This document shows, piece by piece, positions 8,691 through 16,478 of a DNA stretch of 64,000 nt. The stretch is from RCIO01 sp035555795. Its GTDB lineage: Bacteria; Pseudomonadota; Alphaproteobacteria; Rhizobiales; Rhizobiaceae. The first letter of the stretch is position 1, and the number at the start of each line of letters is the position of its first letter. Both the position numbers and the translations under genes were made by a program. The notes under the pieces are model-generated. The model was given only the letters and a program-made list of their open reading frames with translations. It searched no databases and was not told the DNA's origin. The DNA lies in NCBI GenBank assembly GCA_035555795.1, contig DATMGE010000039.1:26161-90160 (forward strand). Direction: 5' to 3'.

Positions 8691-9791
8691 TCAGGCGGCC
8701 GCCTTCGCGGCCGGCGCGTCCGCCACCACGATGTCGTGGCGGGCAAGCAGCGCCTTGAGCTTCGGCAGCACCACGGCGCCGAAGAATTTAAGGTCCTTCA
8801 CGAAATCGACGAAGGTGAACTGGATGCCGTCGATCCCGCTTTCCACGATGAGTTCGGCAAGCTTCGCCGCCATGGTGTCGGGCGAACCGATCACCGGCGT
8901 GCCGGAGCCGAAGCCCACCGTGTTGGGCTGGCGCAGATGGTCCGTCCGGCTCTTGTAGGAGTCGCGATTGTCGCGCTCGAAGGACTGGATCAGGTTCTCC
9001 AGCGCCTCGGTGTCGAGATCGTCGCGGATCGCCGCGAACTCGCGCTCGGCGGCCGCGTCGCTCTCGCCATGCAGCAGCATCATCGAGGTGACGACCTTGA
9101 CCGTGCGCCCCTCCTCCGCCGCGAACTCACGCACCCGCGCGACCTCTGCCGGGCGCAGGCCGACGAATTGATAGTCGGAATGCTTCGCCGCGAACCGCAG
9201 TCCCTCCGACGACAGCCCAGCGCTGACGATGCCCGGATAGGGCGTGCTCAGCGGCTTGGGGTCGGACACGCAATTGTCGAGCTTGAAGAAGCGGCCCTCG
9301 AAGGTGCTGCGGTCCTGCGTCCACAGCATCTTCATGACGCGGATCCACTCGTCGGCATATCCGTAGCGGTAGTCGCCATAGCCCTCGGGCACGAGGCCCA
9401 TCTGCTCCAGCTCCTCCAGCGTGTTGCCGGTAACGATGTTGATGCCGAACCGGCCGCCGCTGATATTGTCGATGGTGGAGATAAGCTTGGCGGCCACGGC
9501 CGGATGGAAGAGCAGCGGGTTGATCGTCGTGAAGAGCTTGAGGCGCGTCGTTAGCGGGGCGATGGCGCTCGCCATGCTCATCGGCTCGATCGTGTTCTTC
9601 CAGAAGCCGCTCTCGCCGCCGAAGCCCATCCACTTGCCCATCCAGAACAGGTAGTCGAGCCCGATATCCTCGGCGATCAAAGCGATGTCGCGATGCAGTT
9701 CGAACGTCGGATGATAGCGCGGCGTGCGCTTCGACATCAGGAAGCCGTTGCTCCCCACGGGCATGAAGACGCCCAGCTCGACCTTGCGCAT
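8691..9791 (-). CDS. LLM-class flavin monooxygenase, RutA-like
   Basis: The 366-residue enzyme resembles pyrimidine monooxygenase RutA (and more distantly SsuD/SfnG). It opens with GVFMPVGSNGFLMS, has PTFELHRDIALIAE, then ISGGRFGINIVTGN and EYEQMG-like EELEQMG. RutA cleaves the uracil ring amide using a flavin-peroxide, but no other rut genes are present, so a different cyclic amide or related substrate is likely (inference). The ATG at 9791 is chosen because it directly precedes the conserved N-terminal strand. It is the first gene of the leftward catabolic unit, 105 bp before the second monooxygenase. Confidence 0.82.
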   Translation of the reverse strand: MRKVELGVFMPVGSNGFLMSKRTPRYHPTFELHRDIALIAEDIGLDYLFWMGKWMGFGGESGFWKNTIEPMSMASAIAPLTTRLKLFTTINPLLFHPAVAAKLISTIDNISGGRFGINIVTGNTLEELEQMGLVPEGYGDYRYGYADEWIRVMKMLWTQDRSTFEGRFFKLDNCVSDPKPLSTPYPGIVSAGLSSEGLRFAAKHSDYQFVGLRPAEVARVREFAAEEGRTVKVVTSMMLLHGESDAAAEREFAAIRDDLDTEALENLIQSFERDNRDSYKSRTDHLRQPNTVGFGSGTPVIGSPDTMAAKLAELIVESGIDGIQFTFVDFVKDLKFFGAVVLPKLKALLARHDIVVADAPAAKAAA

Positions 9792-9914
9792 GTTCAAGCT
9801 CCTGTCCTGCGCGACAGCGGATCGGTGAGCATCATGCCGGTCGGGAAAACCCTTCAATCTTCCCGGCGCACTGACATTTCACAAACCGCTGTTCCGAAAT
9901 GTTTCAACGCTTGA

Positions 9915-9943
9915 ATAAAAGAAACTTTGAACCCGACTGTCAA
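9915..9943 (-). promoter_or_regulatory. Sigma-70 promoter for the monooxygenase/importer cluster
   Basis: On the minus strand a consensus -35 TTGACA (9943-9938) is separated by exactly 17 bp from TTTTAT (9920-9915, four of six matches to TATAAT). This predicts a start near 9908 and a leader of about 115 nt before the RutA-like gene at 9791. A perfect inverted repeat abuts the -35. Confidence 0.55.
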
Positions 9944-9944
9944 T

Positions 9945-9968
9945 CAGTTTTGCTGCAATGCAAAACTG
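9945..9968. promoter_or_regulatory. Perfect inverted repeat, candidate operator or activator site
   Basis: CAGTTTTGC and GCAAAACTG form 9-bp perfect arms around TGCAAT. Only one base separates the repeat from the -35 hexamer of the predicted minus-strand promoter, centred near -49. That position suits a regulator that contacts RNA polymerase. The neighbouring GntR/FCD protein is the obvious candidate binder (inference). Confidence 0.5.
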
Positions 9969-10225
9969 CTTATTCCATGTATTTAATATGCCTATTCACT
10001 CACCATCAAAGGTTTTTAAAATAAAAAAATAGGCATCGGCGACACTCCGGAAGCGTCACTGGCTGCTGCGGATGCTGCATCGCAATATCAAAATGCGGGA
10101 TTTTTTTTCGACTGCCCAGCCGTCGCGAGCTTAAAGATAAGGCATCAGAAAATATTGCGCAGGAATTGTGCAATCGTGTCGTTCGACCCGATTTCGACCG
10201 ATTTTCGCACCGAACGACGAGGTTT

Positions 10226-10274
10226 GGAGTATTTTGCCGCCAGACGGAATCGCTTCGCGTCGCACAAATGCGAA
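10226..10274 (+). repeat. Partial intergenic mosaic repeat (copy A)
   Basis: The segment GAGTATTTTGCCGCCAGACG through GGAATCGCTTCGCGTCGCAC and AAATGCG is a diverged half of the element seen complete at 11163-11267 and, inverted, at 62142-62247. It lies just downstream of the regulator gene and lacks the second module (the GAGCGGTTCAGCGTTTC part). Confidence 0.6.
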
Positions 10275-10322
10275 GGGGCGCCCCGACCACCCGGGACACC
10301 CCTTCGAGACACTGCGATGATG

Positions 10323-11024
10323 CTATTCCGCCGCCTGCGGCATGTCCGGCGACATTGGATCGGCCAGGAAGAAGCGGCTGTCCGGATAGTAGCCTAGCAC
10401 CCCCGTCAGAACGCGTTCGATCTCCGCATAATCGCGCTTCTCGATCGCATCCACGACCTTGAGATGCTCCTCGATCTGGGCACGGTGCCGCTCCGATGTG
10501 GTGCGCTGGATATTGAAGCACCAGAAACGCGCGGCATTGTTGTGGAGACGGATCGCGGCCTGCTCGATCTGGCCGTTCTTGCAGGCTGCGGCCAGCGCGC
10601 GGTGGAAGGAACGATCCATGCGCACAAGGGCGCGGATGTCACGCGTTTCCGCAACCGCCTCGTAACCGTCATAGGCCTTTCTGATGGCCGCCAGATCCTC
10701 CGGCGTGGCACGCTGGGCGGCGAGCCGCGCGGCCTGGCCTTCCACCAGCATGCGCGCCTCGAAGACATCGCGCAGCTCGCGCAGGCCGAGATCGCCGATG
10801 CGTGTCCCAATCCGCGCATGCCTCTCGACCAGCCCTTCTAGCGAAAGCCGATAGAGCGCGTCGCGCACCGATGCCTGGCTAAGCTTGAAGTCTTTCATCA
10901 GGCGCTTTTCGTCGACGCGAGAGCCGGGCTCGAGCTCGCCGAGGATGATCGCCATGAGGATCTGCTCATACGCATCGTCACGAAGAAGCCCCCTGGTCTT
11001 CTTCGTTTCTGCTTTTCTTGCCAT
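10323..11024 (-). CDS. GntR-family transcriptional regulator, FadR/FCD subgroup
   Basis: The 233-residue protein has a winged helix (residues 15-75, with LSQASVRDALYRLSLEGLVE as recognition helix and wing approach) and an all-helical FCD ligand-binding domain (85-215). The latter contains MDRSFHRAL and EEHLKVVDAIEKRD, which carry typical metal or ligand positions. It lies between the flavin-reductase pair and the monooxygenase/importer operon, all on one strand, so it probably controls that pathway in response to a carboxylate-type effector (inference). The basic N-terminus (ARKAETKKTR) is normal for DNA-binding proteins. Confidence 0.87.
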   Translation of the reverse strand: MARKAETKKTRGLLRDDAYEQILMAIILGELEPGSRVDEKRLMKDFKLSQASVRDALYRLSLEGLVERHARIGTRIGDLGLRELRDVFEARMLVEGQAARLAAQRATPEDLAAIRKAYDGYEAVAETRDIRALVRMDRSFHRALAAACKNGQIEQAAIRLHNNAARFWCFNIQRTTSERHRAQIEEHLKVVDAIEKRDYAEIERVLTGVLGYYPDSRFFLADPMSPDMPQAAE

Positions 11025-11162
11025 CTATACTTTCCTCCCCGAAACATTAGCGGCCACCCACCATCCTCAGGAGACAGGAACGGCAGCGCCGCTCAGAAGC
11101 ACCATTAGCGCTCTTAACATTTCAGTTCGCAAAGGCATAGCCCTGCAAGCGGGAGAATGGGC

Positions 11163-11267
11163 CTAGAACATATTGCCGTCAGGCGGAATCGCTCGGCGTC
11201 ACACAAATGCGGCCAAGCCAAGGGGGATGGAGCGGTTCAGCGTTTCCGTGAAACGATGAACCGCTCC
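11163..11267 (+). repeat. Intergenic mosaic repeat (copy B, complete)
   Basis: This two-module element runs from CTAGAACATATTGCCGTCAG through GGAATCGCTCGGCGTCACAC and AAATGCGG, then GAGCGGTTCAGCGTTTC and its inverted partner GAAACGATGAACCGCTC. It sits 4 bp beyond the stop of a flavin-reductase gene. The palindromic second module could act as a transcript-end stem-loop. Confidence 0.7.
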
Positions 11268-11271
11268 GGCG

Positions 11272-11766
11272 TCAGACGGCCGGTGCACAGCGGGCAAAGG
11301 CTCCGTCAAGATAAAGCAGGGGTGAGGTCGTCTGCTCGCGCAGCCGCACGGCAACCACCTCGCCGATGAAGATCGTATGGGACGAGGCTTCGACGGTACT
11401 GGTGACCCTGCAGTCGAAGCTGGCGATCGCGCTGTCGAGGACAGGCGAGCCCGTCTCCAGCGTGCCCCAGGTCCCCTCCCCGAACCGCATTTCGCGCAGC
11501 CTGGATGAACTGTATCGCATCGCCACCTCATCGTCGCCTTCCGCGAGGAGATTGACGCAGAAGATGCCCGCCGACGCCAGCGCATCGTGGCTGGATGCGG
11601 TCTTGTTTATGCAGGTAAGAAGGGATGGCGGCGTGATGCAGACTGACGTCACCGATGTGGCGACCATCCCATGGGGCCGCCCCTGCGCATCGCGCGTGGT
11701 GATCAGCGAGACGCCGGCCGCCAGGCGGCGCATTCCAAGCTTGAAGAGATCGACCCGTTCGTTCAT
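11272..11766 (-). CDS. Flavin reductase domain protein (second of pair)
   Basis: The 164-residue split-barrel flavin reductase-like protein (HpaC/flavin_reduct family) opens with MRRLAAGVSLITT and continues GRPHGMVATSVTSVCITPP, the usual FMN-binding start of the fold. Its ATG overlaps the upstream stop as ATGA, so the two reductases are coupled. It would supply reduced FMN to the two luciferase-like monooxygenases of the cluster, or bind flavin as a partner subunit (inference). Confidence 0.82.
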   Translation of the reverse strand: MNERVDLFKLGMRRLAAGVSLITTRDAQGRPHGMVATSVTSVCITPPSLLTCINKTASSHDALASAGIFCVNLLAEGDDEVAMRYSSSRLREMRFGEGTWGTLETGSPVLDSAIASFDCRVTSTVEASSHTIFIGEVVAVRLREQTTSPLLYLDGAFARCAPAV

Positions 11767-12272
11767 GCGAGCACCTGTCCCTGATAGTGGACCAGCGGCT
11801 GCCGGTCGTTGAAATTCTCGAACGCAATGATGCGGCCGATGAGCAGATAGACGCCGTACCGCTCGATCACCTCCTCCACCCGGCAATCGAGAACGCCGGT
11901 TATGTCCGGCAGGACGGGCGCGCCCGTGGCAAGCGTCGACATGTCCAGCCCCTCGAAGCGGGCCGGTCCCTTCGGACCCTCCCGCGAGGTGAAAACCCCG
12001 ATCAGCGGCCGCCCTGACATCGACAGATAGTTGATCGCGAATGCACCGCTTTCGATGATTGCCGGACCTGCCGAGGTCTTCTTGTCGAGCGAGACGGTGA
12101 CCATCGGCGGTGATGCGGTCAGATGCGTTGCAGACAGGGCCAGAAAACCCTCCGACCCGTCGGCGCCGGCCACGGTGACGATCGCCACCCCGGACGCGCG
12201 GCAGCCGATCGCCTGCCAGAACGTCTTCGCGTCAATGGCTGTTTCCACGGGACCATCAATATGAACTGACAT
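11763..12272 (-). CDS. Flavin reductase domain protein (first of pair)
   Basis: The 169-residue flavin_reduct-family protein has CRASGVAIVTVAGADG at the family's N-terminal position, then LALSATHLTASPPMVTVSLD and a DCRVEE segment. The ATG at 12272 has a GAGG ribosome site 6 bp upstream; the in-frame ATG at 12335 lacks one and adds an unrelated tail. It is only distantly similar to its downstream partner, so this is not a very recent duplication. Confidence 0.82.
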   Translation of the reverse strand: MSVHIDGPVETAIDAKTFWQAIGCRASGVAIVTVAGADGSEGFLALSATHLTASPPMVTVSLDKKTSAGPAIIESGAFAINYLSMSGRPLIGVFTSREGPKGPARFEGLDMSTLATGAPVLPDITGVLDCRVEEVIERYGVYLLIGRIIAFENFNDRQPLVHYQGQVLA

Positions 12273-12470
12273 TTCAACCTCGAACTGAAATTTCTGTTCA
12301 AGCGTATCAAACATGGCAAAGCTGGCAAGTGCCATAGTAGACCATAAAGTGCTTAAATATCATGTTTCTATGCATATTTCGTGGGCATTCTGCATGTTTT
12401 CCCGGCATGACAAGCTGCGACTTCTCCAATGTCATTCATCGATCTTTCGGCCATCATACTTCGATATGTA

Positions 12471-12498
12471 TTTGAATCTGAAATGTGAGATATATGAT
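12471..12498 (+). promoter_or_regulatory. Possible promoter of the MFS gene
   Basis: In an AT-rich divergent region, TTTGAA (12471-12476) is followed after 16 bp by TATGAT (12493-12498). A second -35-like TTGACA lies at 12501. The rest of 12273-12554 is AT-rich and contains no convincing gene. Confidence 0.35.
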
Positions 12499-12554
12499 TA
12501 TTGACATGTGATAACCTCGCCGCTTACGGCTTGGACCGAATGAGGGATCAAGCC

Positions 12555-13760
12555 ATGAATGCCGGGGTTTCCGCGCGCGGCATCGACCGCACAATCACGC
12601 TCCTGACCCTTGGCGGCTTCGCCAGCGGCGCCAATGTCCGGCTGATGGACCCGGTGCTTCCACAATTGTCGGCGGAGTTTGCCGTCACGGTCGGTCTGGC
12701 CGCGCAGATCGTCACGGCATATGCACTCGGATATGGCCTCATGCAGGTGGGGCTTGGCATTGCCGGCGACCGTTTCGGCAAGATCCGCCTCGTCACGGCG
12801 CTGTGCTTCGCCAGCTTCCTCGCCTGCATCGCGGCAGCCATTGCGCAATCGCTCGGCCAATTGACGCTTGCACGCTTCCTGTGCGGCGCGGCGGCTTCGG
12901 CGATCATTCCCATTTCCCTCGCCTGGGTCGGCGACATGCTGCCTTACGACGAACGTGCCGCCACCCTGGCGCGCTACGCGAATGGCGGCATATTGGGCAT
13001 GATCGCCGGCCAGATCGTCGGCGGGCTCGTTACAGAATATTGGGACTGGCGCGTCGGTCTGGTCATGGTGGCGCTTGTCTATCTCACCGCCGGCTTCGGC
13101 CTGCTGCGTGTGGCGAAGCGCGATCTGCTAATCGCCGCCGCGCCTGTTGCCCCCGCCGTTCGCCTTCATCCTCTGGTGGCGATTGCGACGATGCTGCGCC
13201 GGCCCTGGTCGCGCATTGTGCTCGCTTCGGTCTTCATGGAAGGCTTCACCATCTATGCCTCCCTCACCTTCGTCGGCATGGAGCTCAAGTCGCGATTCGG
13301 CTTGGGTTACGGCGTGATCGGGCTGATGCTGGCTTTCTTCGCGGTCGGCGGCATGGCCTATACGATCGGCCTGCGCCGCTTCCTCCCCCGGTTCCACCAG
13401 ATGCGGCTGGTCGTGCTCGGGTCGCTGGCGGCCGTTGTCGGCATGTGCGGCTTCGCGCTGGCGCCGTCCCTGTTGGTGGTGCCGCCGGCGATGATCTTCA
13501 TCGGCTTCGGAGCCTATATGCTGCACAATACGCTGCAGACCTTCGCCACGCAGCTATTGCCGGAAGCGCGTGCTACCGGCTTCTCCTGCTTCGCAACGCT
13601 GTTCTTCTTCTCCCAATCGATCGGCGTGGCCGTCGCAGCCCTGTTTGTCGACCGCCTCGGCGCAGCGCCGATCTTCCTTGCCGCTTCGCTGATCGTCGCC
13701 GCCTATGCTGCGTGGTTTGCCGCATATGGCGCAACGTCGATGCCGGGACGCCCGGCATAA
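12555..13760 (+). CDS. MFS transporter (DHA1-like)
   Basis: The 401-residue major facilitator protein has twelve predicted hydrophobic segments. The first periplasmic end bears LMDPVLPQLSAEFAV and the 2-3 loop GDRFGKIRLV, the family's conserved cytoplasmic motif. The ATG at 12555 has GAGGGA about 8 bp upstream and is preferred over 12540 and 12501. It is divergent from the flavin-reductase pair, so it may export or import a metabolite of the same pathway. Its own substrate is not readable. Confidence 0.85.
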   Translation: MNAGVSARGIDRTITLLTLGGFASGANVRLMDPVLPQLSAEFAVTVGLAAQIVTAYALGYGLMQVGLGIAGDRFGKIRLVTALCFASFLACIAAAIAQSLGQLTLARFLCGAAASAIIPISLAWVGDMLPYDERAATLARYANGGILGMIAGQIVGGLVTEYWDWRVGLVMVALVYLTAGFGLLRVAKRDLLIAAAPVAPAVRLHPLVAIATMLRRPWSRIVLASVFMEGFTIYASLTFVGMELKSRFGLGYGVIGLMLAFFAVGGMAYTIGLRRFLPRFHQMRLVVLGSLAAVVGMCGFALAPSLLVVPPAMIFIGFGAYMLHNTLQTFATQLLPEARATGFSCFATLFFFSQSIGVAVAALFVDRLGAAPIFLAASLIVAAYAAWFAAYGATSMPGRPA

Positions 13761-13890
13761 GAGGGTGAAGTCACCGGTGCCAGACGGCCACCGCGAAAAC
13801 GAACCGTGCAGGCGCTGCCTAAAATGGCTGCGATGGACATCCACGCCCCGCAGGTGCACACAAGCCTCTTTGCGGGCGGAATCGTTGATC

Positions 13891-14502
13891 GTGGCGCGGC
13901 TTATCTTCCTTCTCATGTTCATCCTCGGCGGCGTGGCCGGGATCGGCTATCCGCTGATAGCCGCGCATGTTTCGGGCTATGAGATCGGCGCATGGGAAGC
14001 CTATTCCCCCGCTGACGGCTTCAGGCCGGTTGCCGTGAATATAGCGCCTTCCGACGCGCCGCTTTTCCCGCATGTCGCGATCACGACGAACGGGCCGCTT
14101 CCGGCCGGCGACAGGACCGCCTATCTCACGCTCACCGTTACCGCCGACGGCAAGCAGGAGCGGGCTGAGACCATCGATCTCGACGGCATCAATGCCTCGA
14201 TCGCCAGCCCGCAGGCCAGCGACGCGGTCTATCGCCTCGATCTTCCGGTTTTCCCCTCCGCCCGCAGCGCGCGCTATGAATTCCAGTTCGGCGAAGGCGC
14301 GGCCGGCCTCGACCGCCTGCGAGCCATCCGGCTGACGCTCGATGCCGGCGCTTTCGACGTCGACCCGCGCGCCGTGCCCGTGGGCTATATCCTCATGGCC
14401 ATCGGCGCGATCGGCCTCCTGCTTGGCTTTCGGCAAAGGCCGCCGCAGAATCCGAATTCACAGCCGCCGGCACCGCGCTGGGGGCGGAACGCGGACGGTT
14501 GA
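13891..14502 (+). CDS. Unknown membrane protein with two terminal membrane segments
   Basis: The product has about 203 residues if the GTG at 13891 is used (a TTG at 13885 is nearly equivalent; GGCGGA lies just upstream). A hydrophobic segment at the N-terminus (LIFLLMFILGGVAGIGYPLI) and another near the C-terminus (GYILMAIGAIGLLLGF) flank a periplasmic beta-rich domain of roughly 130 residues. I recognise no family. Codon use and third-position GC look genuine. It ends 10 bp before the convergent ABC-F gene. Confidence 0.6.
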   Translation: MARLIFLLMFILGGVAGIGYPLIAAHVSGYEIGAWEAYSPADGFRPVAVNIAPSDAPLFPHVAITTNGPLPAGDRTAYLTLTVTADGKQERAETIDLDGINASIASPQASDAVYRLDLPVFPSARSARYEFQFGEGAAGLDRLRAIRLTLDAGAFDVDPRAVPVGYILMAIGAIGLLLGFRQRPPQNPNSQPPAPRWGRNADG

Positions 14503-14512
14503 GTGCTGCAAA

Positions 14513-16387
14513 TTATTCGGCGACGCCGTCCTCATATTCGGCCGAAAGCGTCAGCCATCGTTCTTCGTGGGACGAAAGCGTGTCGACCAGCCGCGCGCGC
14601 TCCTTGGCGAGATCCGTCGCACGGTCGGGCTGCCTCTCGTAGATCGCCGGATCGGCCAAGTCCGCCTCGAGCCGGGCAATACGCTGGCGCGTGCGGTCCA
14701 TCAGCCCTTCGGTTGCCTTGATCTCCTTCGCCAGCGGCTCCAGCGCCGCCCGGCGCGCGGCAGCCTCGCGGCGGCGGTCCTGCTTCGACTGCTTGTCCGC
14801 CTCGCGCTTTTCGCGCCGGTCGACCGTGCCGGTGACAAGCTGGCGGTAATCCGCGAGGTCGCCGTCGAACGGCCCGACCTGCCCGTCACGCACCAGCCAG
14901 AGCCGGTCGGCCGTCGCTTCGATCAGGTGGCGGTCGTGCGAGATCAGGATGACGGCGCCCGGAAAGTCGTTGAGCGCGTGGATCAGCGCCTCGCGGCTGT
15001 CGATGTCGAGGTGGTTGGTCGGCTCGTCGAGGATGAACAGGTTCGGTCCCTCGAAGGCCGACAGGCCCATGAGCAGGCGCGCCTTTTCGCCGCCCGAAAG
15101 ATCCTTCGCCGCCGTGGTCATCTTCTCGGTCGCCAGCCCCATCTGTGCGACGCGGGCGCGCACCTTGGCCTCCGGCGCTTCCGGCATCATCCGGCGCACA
15201 TGCTCGATGGCGTTTTCCTCCGGTCGCAGATCGTCAAGCTGGTGCTGGGCAAAGATCGCCACCTTGAGGCCGGGCGCGATCGTCATCGTGCCGCGCTCCA
15301 GCTTCAGCCGGCCAGCGAGCAGCTTGGCGAAAGTGGACTTGCCATTGCCGTTGGCGCCGAGCAGCGCGATGCGGTCGTCATTGTCGATGCGCAAGGTCAA
15401 TCGCGAGAGGATGGGCGAGCCCGGCGCATAGCCCACGGCACCCCCATCCACCGCGATGATAGGCGATGCCACGTTCTTCACCGGCTCGGGAAAGCGGAAC
15501 GGCCTCACCGTGTCGTCCATCATCATTTCGATAGGCTTGAGCTTTTCCAGCGCCTTGAGGCGCGATTGCGCCTGCCGCGCCTTCGACGCCTTGGCCCGGA
15601 AGCGCGCTACGAAATCCTCCATATGCTTGCGCTGGGCTTCCTGCTTGACGCGGCTCTTTTCCAGCAACTCCATCTTCTCGGCACGCTGCCGCTCGAACTG
15701 GTCGTAGCCGCCGCGCCAGAAAGTCAGCTTCTTCTGGTCGAGATGGATGATCGAGGAGACGGCGCGGTTGAGCAGGTCGCGGTCGTGGCTGATGAGCAGC
15801 ACCGTATGCGGGTAGCGGCTCAGATAGGTTTCGAGCCACAATGTCCCTTCAAGATCGAGATAGTTGGTCGGCTCGTCGAGGAGCAGCAGGTCCGGCTCAG
15901 CGAAGAGCACCGCCGCCAGCGCCACGCGCATGCGCCAACCGCCGGAAAAGCTCGACGCCGGCCGCTTCTGCGCCTCCTGATCGAAGCCGAGGCCCGACAG
16001 GATGGTGGAGGCGCGCGCCTCGGCCGAATGCGCGTCGATATCGGCCAGCCGCATCTGGATATCGGCGATGCGATGCGGGTCGGTGACGGTCTCTGCCTCG
16101 GTGAGAAGAGCGGTGCGCTCCACATCGGCCTTCAGCACGATGTCGATCAGCGGTTCCTCGGTGCCCGGCGCTTCCTGCGCAACCTGCCCGAGCCGCGTAC
16201 CTTTCGGCAGCGAGACGGAACCGGTCTCGGCCGCGAGATCGCCGGTGATGGCGCGAAACAGCGTCGTCTTGCCGGTGCCGTTGCGCCCGACCACACCCGC
16301 CTTCGTGCCGGCCGGCAGCGAAAGCGAAGCATGATCGATGAGCAGGCGCCCGGCGATGCGGAGCGAAAGGTCGTTGATTGTGAGCAT
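14513..16387 (-). CDS. ABC-F family ATPase (YheS/Uup-like)
   Basis: The 624-residue soluble tandem ABC protein has Walker A motifs GRNGTGKTT (34-42) and GANGNGKST, signatures FSGGWRMR and LSGGEKARL, and two LDEPTN boxes. A basic linker lies between the domains (KQEAQRKHMEDFVARFRAKA), and a charged coiled coil occupies about the last 100 residues. No membrane segments are present. ABC-F proteins act at the ribosome in translation or rRNA maturation. The length and C-terminal coil are closest to YheS/Uup types. It is convergent with the preceding gene. Confidence 0.88.
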   Translation of the reverse strand: MLTINDLSLRIAGRLLIDHASLSLPAGTKAGVVGRNGTGKTTLFRAITGDLAAETGSVSLPKGTRLGQVAQEAPGTEEPLIDIVLKADVERTALLTEAETVTDPHRIADIQMRLADIDAHSAEARASTILSGLGFDQEAQKRPASSFSGGWRMRVALAAVLFAEPDLLLLDEPTNYLDLEGTLWLETYLSRYPHTVLLISHDRDLLNRAVSSIIHLDQKKLTFWRGGYDQFERQRAEKMELLEKSRVKQEAQRKHMEDFVARFRAKASKARQAQSRLKALEKLKPIEMMMDDTVRPFRFPEPVKNVASPIIAVDGGAVGYAPGSPILSRLTLRIDNDDRIALLGANGNGKSTFAKLLAGRLKLERGTMTIAPGLKVAIFAQHQLDDLRPEENAIEHVRRMMPEAPEAKVRARVAQMGLATEKMTTAAKDLSGGEKARLLMGLSAFEGPNLFILDEPTNHLDIDSREALIHALNDFPGAVILISHDRHLIEATADRLWLVRDGQVGPFDGDLADYRQLVTGTVDRREKREADKQSKQDRRREAAARRAALEPLAKEIKATEGLMDRTRQRIARLEADLADPAIYERQPDRATDLAKERARLVDTLSSHEERWLTLSAEYEDGVAE

Positions 16388-16478
16388 GGCGCGGCGTTAA
16401 TGGCCGACCAAGGCCGGCAAGGCAAGGGCAGCTATCGCGCCGAAGACTGGAAACCGAGCACGAATAGTGGACGCGCCC

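Larger units (their letters stand above)
9792..10322. other. 531-bp regulatory intergenic region
   Basis: This is a non-coding stretch between the regulator gene and the monooxygenase operon. It contains the predicted promoter and inverted repeat, an AT-rich part (about 9900-10140, clearly lower GC than its neighbours), and near 10226-10274 half of an intergenic mosaic repeat. Short reading frames here look like chance openings. Confidence 0.6.

Noticed and set aside
10006..10521. 171-codon minus-strand frame overlapping the end of the GntR gene
   Set aside because: It overlaps the regulator out of frame and runs into AT-rich intergenic DNA.
12313..12504. 63-codon frame in the divergent region before the MFS gene
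   Set aside because: It is AT-rich with no ribosome site or domain, and it overlaps the likely promoter.
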